From an uncultured bacterium (lineage in GTDB: Bacteria > Planctomycetota > Phycisphaerae > Phycisphaerales > SM1A02): 10,004 nucleotides of DNA. The notes under the pieces are model-generated. The model did not search any database, was not told the origin of the DNA, and saw only the letters and a list, made by a program, of their open reading frames with translations. The translations under genes were made by a program, and so were the position numbers. The DNA lies in contig CAIOTP010000214.1 of the NCBI GenBank assembly GCA_903861235.1, positions 1 to 10,004 of the forward strand, in the 5' to 3' direction. Below, one piece after another: positions 6,163 through 10,004 of the stretch (its first letter is position 1; the number at the start of each line of letters is the position of its first letter).

Positions 6163-7812
6163 TCAGGCTGCGGGGCCGCCGGTGAACTGCCCGCGTGCCC
6201 TGCGAAGGGTGGCCACGGTGTCCAGGAAGGCGTCGGCCTCCACCGGCTTGCCCACGAGCCAGCCCTGGGCCGCGTCGCACCCCTGTTCCTTCAGCCAGGA
6301 CCACTGGGCCGCGTGCTCCACGCCCATGGCGACGGCTCGCCAGCCCAGGCGATGGGCCAGCTTCAGCACGGTGTCCACCGCCAGCCGGTCGTCCGTGGTG
6401 CCGGGCAGCGGGCGGATGAAGGAGCGGTCGATCTTGATCTCGTCCAGCGGCTGGCCGCGGAGCAGGGCCAGCGTGGACAGGCCGGCGCCGAAGTCGTCCA
6501 CGCACACGCCCACGCCCAGCGTCCGCAGCGTCTCGAGCGTGGAGCGGAGTTCGTGCGGATCGTGCAGGAGCGCGCTCTCGGGAAGATCGATCGCCAGCTG
6601 CTCGCCGGACAGGCCGCTCTCGGAGAGGGAGCGGCGCACCAGCTCGACCAGGCGGCCCTGACGCAGCTGGCCCGGCGAGGCGTTCACGCTCACGCGAAGC
6701 CGGAGTCCCTGCGCCTGCCAGGCGGCCGCGTGTCGGCAGGCCTCGCGCATGCTCCAGGCGCCGATCTCGTCGATGAGGCCGTTCTCCTCGGCCACGGCCA
6801 CGAAGCGGGCCGGCGGCACCGTCACGCCGTCGGCGGGGGTCCAGCGGATGAACGCCTCGGCACCGAACGGGTCGCCTCGATCCATGCGCACGACCGGCTG
6901 GAACACCAGGCGGAACTCCGCCTGCTCCACCGCGCGACGGATGGCCGAGGCCAGCTGCAGATCGTCGAGCACGCGTGCGCCCATGTCGTCGCTCCAGTGC
7001 AGGGGAGCCGCGGCGCCGGCTTCTCGGGCTGCGCGAGCGGTCACCTCGGCCCGCTGCAGCAGGGTGGGGGCGTCTTCGCCCCGGGACTCCGCCAGTCCCG
7101 CATGCAGGCGGAGTCGAAGCTCGCGTCCAGCCACGGCCAGCGGCGAGGCGGCGCGCTGCACCATGGCCCGGGCCAGCTCCTCCAGCGGCGGGCCTCCCGT
7201 GTCCACCGCCACCGCGGCACCGTCGTCCATCATGACCAGTTCGCAGCCACGTGGCAGCAGGGGAGCCAGCCGCTGGCGGAACTCCCCCCGCAAGCGGCGG
7301 GCCTGTTCGCCACCGAGGGCCGCGGCCAGGGCATCCATGCGTTCGATCCGGAGCACGATCACGCCCAGGAGCCGGCCCTGGGACAGCAGGGCCTCGACCA
7401 CGCCCTCCGCGCCGTGGCGCCGGGCGTCGGCACCACCCAGCTCCATGAGCTGACGCCTTCGGGCAAGCCGGCAGTTCACGGCCTCGAGCACCTCCGGCGG
7501 AGACGCTCCCATGCCCAGTGCCTGATCCACCCCCGCGCGCAGCAGATCCACATGCCGATCGCGATGCGCCACGGAGACCAGCATGCAGCCATGGAGCATG
7601 CGGTCGCCGCGCACGGCTCGTGTGGAAGCCAACGCGTCACAGGCCGGGCTGTCCACCAGCACCATGGCCTCGGGCAGGGAACCGTGGGCCAGATGTGTGG
7701 CGTCCCGCAGGTCCGAAGTGACGGTGATCTCCAGGCTGGCGGCGGCCAGTTCCTGGGCGATGCCGTCGCGACGCTCGCCCGGATCGCCCATGAGCAGAAC
7801 TCGGCCGTGCAT
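6163..7812 (-). CDS. Degenerate receiver - degenerate GGDEF - EAL domain protein
   Basis: A 549-aa c-di-GMP-type signalling protein. Residues 1-115 resemble a response-regulator receiver. Asp54 (VLVDSP) fits the phospho-acceptor, but the acidic pair is reduced (MGD, 8-10) and the conserved Lys-Pro is absent (GMGA around 100-103). Residues ~130-285 look like a GGDEF fold without its catalytic motif (MMDDGAAVAV at 194-203), so cyclase activity is unlikely. The EAL domain (~290-540) keeps VNAS (376-379), DDFG (439-442), KIDRSF (460-465), GVE (497-499) and GCDAAQG (511-517). It has EAF for EAL (319-321), DLPE for the E-x-x-E motif (409-412) and MGVE for EGVE. It may be a weak phosphodiesterase or a c-di-GMP receptor. 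I chose the ATG at 7812, where the receiver-like start (MHGRVLL) begins; the open frame continues upstream but opposes the ATPase gene. It is divergent from the ATPase and convergent with the peptidase. Confidence 0.88.
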   Translation of the reverse strand: MHGRVLLMGDPGERRDGIAQELAAASLEITVTSDLRDATHLAHGSLPEAMVLVDSPACDALASTRAVRGDRMLHGCMLVSVAHRDRHVDLLRAGVDQALGMGASPPEVLEAVNCRLARRRQLMELGGADARRHGAEGVVEALLSQGRLLGVIVLRIERMDALAAALGGEQARRLRGEFRQRLAPLLPRGCELVMMDDGAAVAVDTGGPPLEELARAMVQRAASPLAVAGRELRLRLHAGLAESRGEDAPTLLQRAEVTARAAREAGAAAPLHWSDDMGARVLDDLQLASAIRRAVEQAEFRLVFQPVVRMDRGDPFGAEAFIRWTPADGVTVPPARFVAVAEENGLIDEIGAWSMREACRHAAAWQAQGLRLRVSVNASPGQLRQGRLVELVRRSLSESGLSGEQLAIDLPESALLHDPHELRSTLETLRTLGVGVCVDDFGAGLSTLALLRGQPLDEIKIDRSFIRPLPGTTDDRLAVDTVLKLAHRLGWRAVAMGVEHAAQWSWLKEQGCDAAQGWLVGKPVEADAFLDTVATLRRARGQFTGGPAA

Positions 7813-7927
7813 GACGGCGATCGTACCTGCGGAGCGGCGGCGCACCGGGGCGAGCGAAGTCGGGAATGTGGCGGAAAAAGGGCAGCATGCGTCCGGGTCC
7901 GCGTGGAGGCGTGGCCACCATGCGGGC
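7813..7927. promoter_or_regulatory. Divergent intergenic region, EAL protein / YifB-type ATPase
   Basis: These 115 bp separate two divergent starts and must carry both promoters. The only AT-richer piece is GGCGGAAAAAGGGC near 7870-7883. GGAGG at 7905-7909 is 18 nt before the ATPase ATG, too far for an ordinary ribosome binding site. I see no convincing promoter pair, operator or repeat. Confidence 0.4.
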
Positions 7928-9472
7928 ATGAGCGTCCGAGTGCACGGTTTCGCGTTGCGCGGCATCGATGCGGTGCCCTGCGAGGTGGAGGTGGATCTGA
8001 GCGGCCAGGGTCTGCCGCGCACCACGCTGGTGGGGCTGCCGGACATCGCCGTGCGCGAGGCGATCGACCGGGTGCAGACGGCGGTGGCGAACGCGGGTTT
8101 CGACTGGCCCGGGGGGCGGGTGACCATCAACCTGGCCCCCGCGGACCTTCGGAAGGAGGGTCCGGCCTTCGACCTGCCCATGGCCATCTCCGTTCTGGCC
8201 GCCGGCGGTGCGTTGAAGCGTTCCGGGGCGGAGCCGGGCGGGCTCGCTCGTTGGCTCATGGCCGGGGAGCTCGCCCTCGATGGCCGGGTCCGGCCCGTCA
8301 GGGGTGCCATCTGCCTGGCCATCCTCGCCCGTCAGGCGGGCTTCGAGCGGGTGCTGGTGGCTCGCGAGAATCTGGCGGAGGCTTCGGCGGTCCAAGGGGT
8401 GCAGGCGGTGGGGGTGGATTCGTTGCCGCAGGCCATCGAGGTGGTCTCCGGCCTGCATCCAGGCATCCGTGGTTCGCCCGCCCCGCCGGAATCGGCGGCT
8501 TCCGCTCCGGAAGTCGACTTCAGCCGCATCAAGGGACAGCACGCAGCTCGCCGAGCGCTCTGCATCGCCGCGGCGGGCATGCACAACCTGCTCATGATCG
8601 GCCCTGCCGGCAGCGGCAAGACGCTCATGGCCCGCGCCCTGCCCGGGCTGCTGCCCCCGATGGGGCTGCAGGAACGCATGGAGGCCACCCGGATCCATTC
8701 GTGCGCGGGATCTCTGCCGCCCGGCGGCGGGCTCATGCAGGCACGGCCCGTGCGCTGTCCGCACCACACCGCCAGCGCCTCCGCCATGGTGGGTGGAGGC
8801 AGCGTGCCGCGACCGGGCGAGGTCAGCCTGGCGCACGGTGGCGTGCTCTTCCTCGACGAGGTGGCCGAGTTCCCCCGAAGCGTGCTCGAGGCCCTGCGCG
8901 AGCCGCTGGAGGACGGTTTCGTCACCGTGAGCCGCGCGCGAGCCTCCGTGCGGTTCCCGGCTCGAGCACTGCTGGTGGCCGCCATGAATCCCACGGCGCG
9001 GGGGGACCTTCGTGCGGGCGGGGCCGCTGCCATGGATCGCTACCTGGAGCGGCTCAGCGGACCGGTGATCGACCGCATCGACCTGCATGTGGAGGTGGCC
9101 GCGGTCCCGTTCGACGCCCTGGTGGCTCGCAGGCCCGCCGAGAGCACCGCCGACATGCGGGCCCGGGTGGTGGCGGCCCGAGAGCGGGCGGCTCTTCGGC
9201 AAGGCCAGGTGCCCAACGCGGCGCTTTCGGGAGAGGCCCTCGATGCCGCCTCGCCGCTGCAGGGACCCGCCCAGGACCTGCTTCGACAGGCCATGGCGGA
9301 GCTGGGCCTGAGTGCACGGGCGTTCGACAAGGTGCGGCGCGTGGCACGCACGGTGGCGGATCTCGGGGACGGCGCGCAGGTCCAGCCCGAACATGTGGCC
9401 GAGGCGATCGGCTACCGTCTGCTCGACCGCTTCAGGAACGCCTGCGGATCGCTGGCCGCCGCGGGGCGGTGA
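7928..9472 (+). CDS. yifB: YifB/ComM-type Mg-chelatase-like AAA+ ATPase
   Basis: This 514-aa cytoplasmic protein is close to the family's usual ~500-510 aa. In studied competent bacteria ComM acts as a hexameric helicase promoting branch migration during recombination of incoming DNA; the role in other lineages is unclear. Residues 1-170 form the N-terminal ChlI/Lon-like domain (VGLPDIAVREA, INLAPADLRKEGPAFDLP). The AAA+ core follows: Walker A GPAGSGKT (225-232), the CPHHTASASAMVGGG motif (277-291), PRPGEVSLAHGGVLFLDE with Walker B (295-311) and SGPVIDRIDLHVEV (377-390). A C-terminal helical domain (~420-505) includes RAFDKVRRVARTVADL. The cysteine-rich NPCPCG...C.C segment usual after the AAMNP motif is replaced by NPTARGDLRAGGAAAMDRY (354-372). 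The ATG at 7928 gives the expected MSVRVHGFAL start; no alternative start fits and no good Shine-Dalgarno is present. It ends 1 nt from a convergent gene. Confidence 0.93.
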   Translation: MSVRVHGFALRGIDAVPCEVEVDLSGQGLPRTTLVGLPDIAVREAIDRVQTAVANAGFDWPGGRVTINLAPADLRKEGPAFDLPMAISVLAAGGALKRSGAEPGGLARWLMAGELALDGRVRPVRGAICLAILARQAGFERVLVARENLAEASAVQGVQAVGVDSLPQAIEVVSGLHPGIRGSPAPPESAASAPEVDFSRIKGQHAARRALCIAAAGMHNLLMIGPAGSGKTLMARALPGLLPPMGLQERMEATRIHSCAGSLPPGGGLMQARPVRCPHHTASASAMVGGGSVPRPGEVSLAHGGVLFLDEVAEFPRSVLEALREPLEDGFVTVSRARASVRFPARALLVAAMNPTARGDLRAGGAAAMDRYLERLSGPVIDRIDLHVEVAAVPFDALVARRPAESTADMRARVVAARERAALRQGQVPNAALSGEALDAASPLQGPAQDLLRQAMAELGLSARAFDKVRRVARTVADLGDGAQVQPEHVAEAIGYRLLDRFRNACGSLAAAGR

Positions 9473-9473
9473 G

Positions 9474-10004
9474 TCACTCCAGCCCGGGGGCGAAGCCGCG
9501 GCGCATGGTGTTCTCGCAGATCGCCCGCGGCACGGTGAAGTGCTGCAGGTAGTCCGCGCCGCCCGCCTTGCTGCCCAGTCCGCTCATGCCGAAGCCGCCG
9601 AAGGGCTGCCGCCCCACGAGCGCGCCGGTGATGCCGCGGTTGATGTACAGGTTGCCCACGCGGTACTCGCGCTTGGCGCGCTCCAGGTGGGCCGGCTTGC
9701 GGCTGAAGATGCCGCCGGTCAGCTTGTACTGCGTGGCGTTGGCCATGGCGAGCGCCTCGTCGAAGTCGCGCGCCTTCATCACGGCGAGCACCGGGCCGAA
9801 GATCTCCTCGTGGGCCAGACGGTGCTCGGGGCGGATGCCGCTGACGATGGCGGGACCCACGAAGGGCTTGCCCACCTTCGCCTCCAGGCCTTCGGGCACC
9901 GGCAGCTGCAGCTCCAGCTTGCCTTCCTTGGCGCCGATCTCCACGTATTCGCGGATCTTGCGGGCGGCGTCGGCGTCGATCACCGGCCCGATGTCCGAGA
10001 TCGG
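9474..10004 (-). CDS. L-glutamate-gamma-semialdehyde dehydrogenase, C-terminal part (RocA/PruA type or PutA C-terminal domain)
   Basis: The last 176 residues are visible; the gene runs off the right edge and reads in frame to the final base (PISDIGPVIDADAARK at the edge). This NAD-dependent aldehyde dehydrogenase oxidises glutamate semialdehyde (pyrroline-5-carboxylate) to glutamate, the second step of proline breakdown. Diagnostic segments are HEEIFGPVLAV, LTGGIFSRKPAHLERAKR, VGNLYINRGITGALVGRQPF, GGFGMSGLGSKAGGADYL and the tail ENTMRRGFAP. The catalytic Cys and Glu lie upstream, outside the window. This tail occurs both in stand-alone RocA/PruA enzymes and in fused proline dehydrogenase/P5C dehydrogenases, so the full length is unknown. 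The GTG at 9983 is an internal valine, not a start. The stop at 9474-9476 is 1 nt from the stop of the convergent ATPase gene. Confidence 0.94.
   Translation of the reverse strand, partial: PISDIGPVIDADAARKIREYVEIGAKEGKLELQLPVPEGLEAKVGKPFVGPAIVSGIRPEHRLAHEEIFGPVLAVMKARDFDEALAMANATQYKLTGGIFSRKPAHLERAKREYRVGNLYINRGITGALVGRQPFGGFGMSGLGSKAGGADYLQHFTVPRAICENTMRRGFAPGLE

Noticed and set aside
7905..7909. GGAGG as the ribosome binding site of the ATPase gene
   Set aside because: It is 18 nt before the ATG, too far for normal use, and no in-frame start lies closer to it.
7583..7927. Upstream extension of the ATPase frame by 115 codons
   Set aside because: It would overlap the opposing receiver-domain coding region, and the YifB family starts at the MSVRVHGFAL segment.
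7813..8322. Upstream extension of the minus-strand EAL protein by about 170 codons
   Set aside because: The extension is antisense to the start of the ATPase gene and has no domain character; the receiver-like fold begins right at the ATG at 7812.
6313..9552. A 1079-codon open frame on the plus strand across the EAL gene, the ATPase gene and the dehydrogenase end
   Set aside because: It is out of frame with the ATPase and antisense to the EAL gene and to the dehydrogenase end; the translation is Arg/Gly/Ala/Pro-rich without motifs.
1..10004. CRISPR arrays, tRNA or rRNA genes, insertion sequences, phage or toxin-antitoxin genes
   Set aside because: Reading both strands, I saw no regularly spaced repeats, tRNA-like cloverleaf, transposase motifs or flanking inverted repeats; all longer stretches are explained by the seven genes.

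Overview
The window is about 10 kb of GC-rich bacterial chromosome. By eye it is well above 60% GC, with codon third positions dominated by G and C. It is densely packed with seven genes, two of them cut by the window edges. I see no transposase, phage gene, tRNA, rRNA or CRISPR array. Most starts lack a convincing Shine-Dalgarno sequence. Together with the style of the A-type Fe-S protein tail and the dehydrogenase tail, this makes a planctomycete (possibly Phycisphaerae-like) plausible, but the assignment is a weak inference.

Layout, left to right. (1) 1-126 (+): the C-terminal tail of an A-type iron-sulfur carrier (IscA/ErpA/HesB family), followed by a strong GC hairpin that probably serves as a shared terminator. 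(2) 3705 down to 196 (-): a two-gene operon. A FIST-domain sensor protein comes first and overlaps by 8 bp a GAF-PAS-GGDEF-EAL cyclic-di-GMP enzyme. That enzyme carries a one-base deletion in a C/G run (327-330) which throws the last ~44 residues of its EAL domain out of frame. (3) 3706-3981: a divergent control region with an AT-rich island, a tandem 16-bp repeat and two stable hairpins. (4) 3982-6162 (+): a putative lipoprotein serine peptidase of the oligopeptidase B (S9A) type with an intact Ser-Asp-His triad. (5) 7812 down to 6163 (-): a second c-di-GMP-type protein, with a degenerate receiver, a degenerate GGDEF and a divergent EAL domain; its stop codon abuts the peptidase stop (TGA|TCA). 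(6) 7928-9472 (+): a YifB/ComM-type Mg-chelatase-like AAA+ ATPase that lacks the usual cysteine-rich motif. (7) 10004 down to 9474 (-): the C-terminal part of L-glutamate-gamma-semialdehyde dehydrogenase (RocA/PruA type, or the last domain of a fused PutA), convergent with the ATPase and only 1 nt away.

The most interesting theme is c-di-GMP signalling. The FIST protein and the hybrid cyclase/phosphodiesterase are translationally linked, which suggests that a ligand sensed by the FIST protein controls c-di-GMP turnover. One known precedent is the NosP group of haem- and NO-binding FIST proteins, encoded beside c-di-GMP enzymes or histidine kinases. The second EAL protein looks more like a c-di-GMP binder or a weak enzyme. 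The other genes (Fe-S carrier, peptidase, AAA+ ATPase, proline catabolism enzyme) are housekeeping functions with no obvious link to it.
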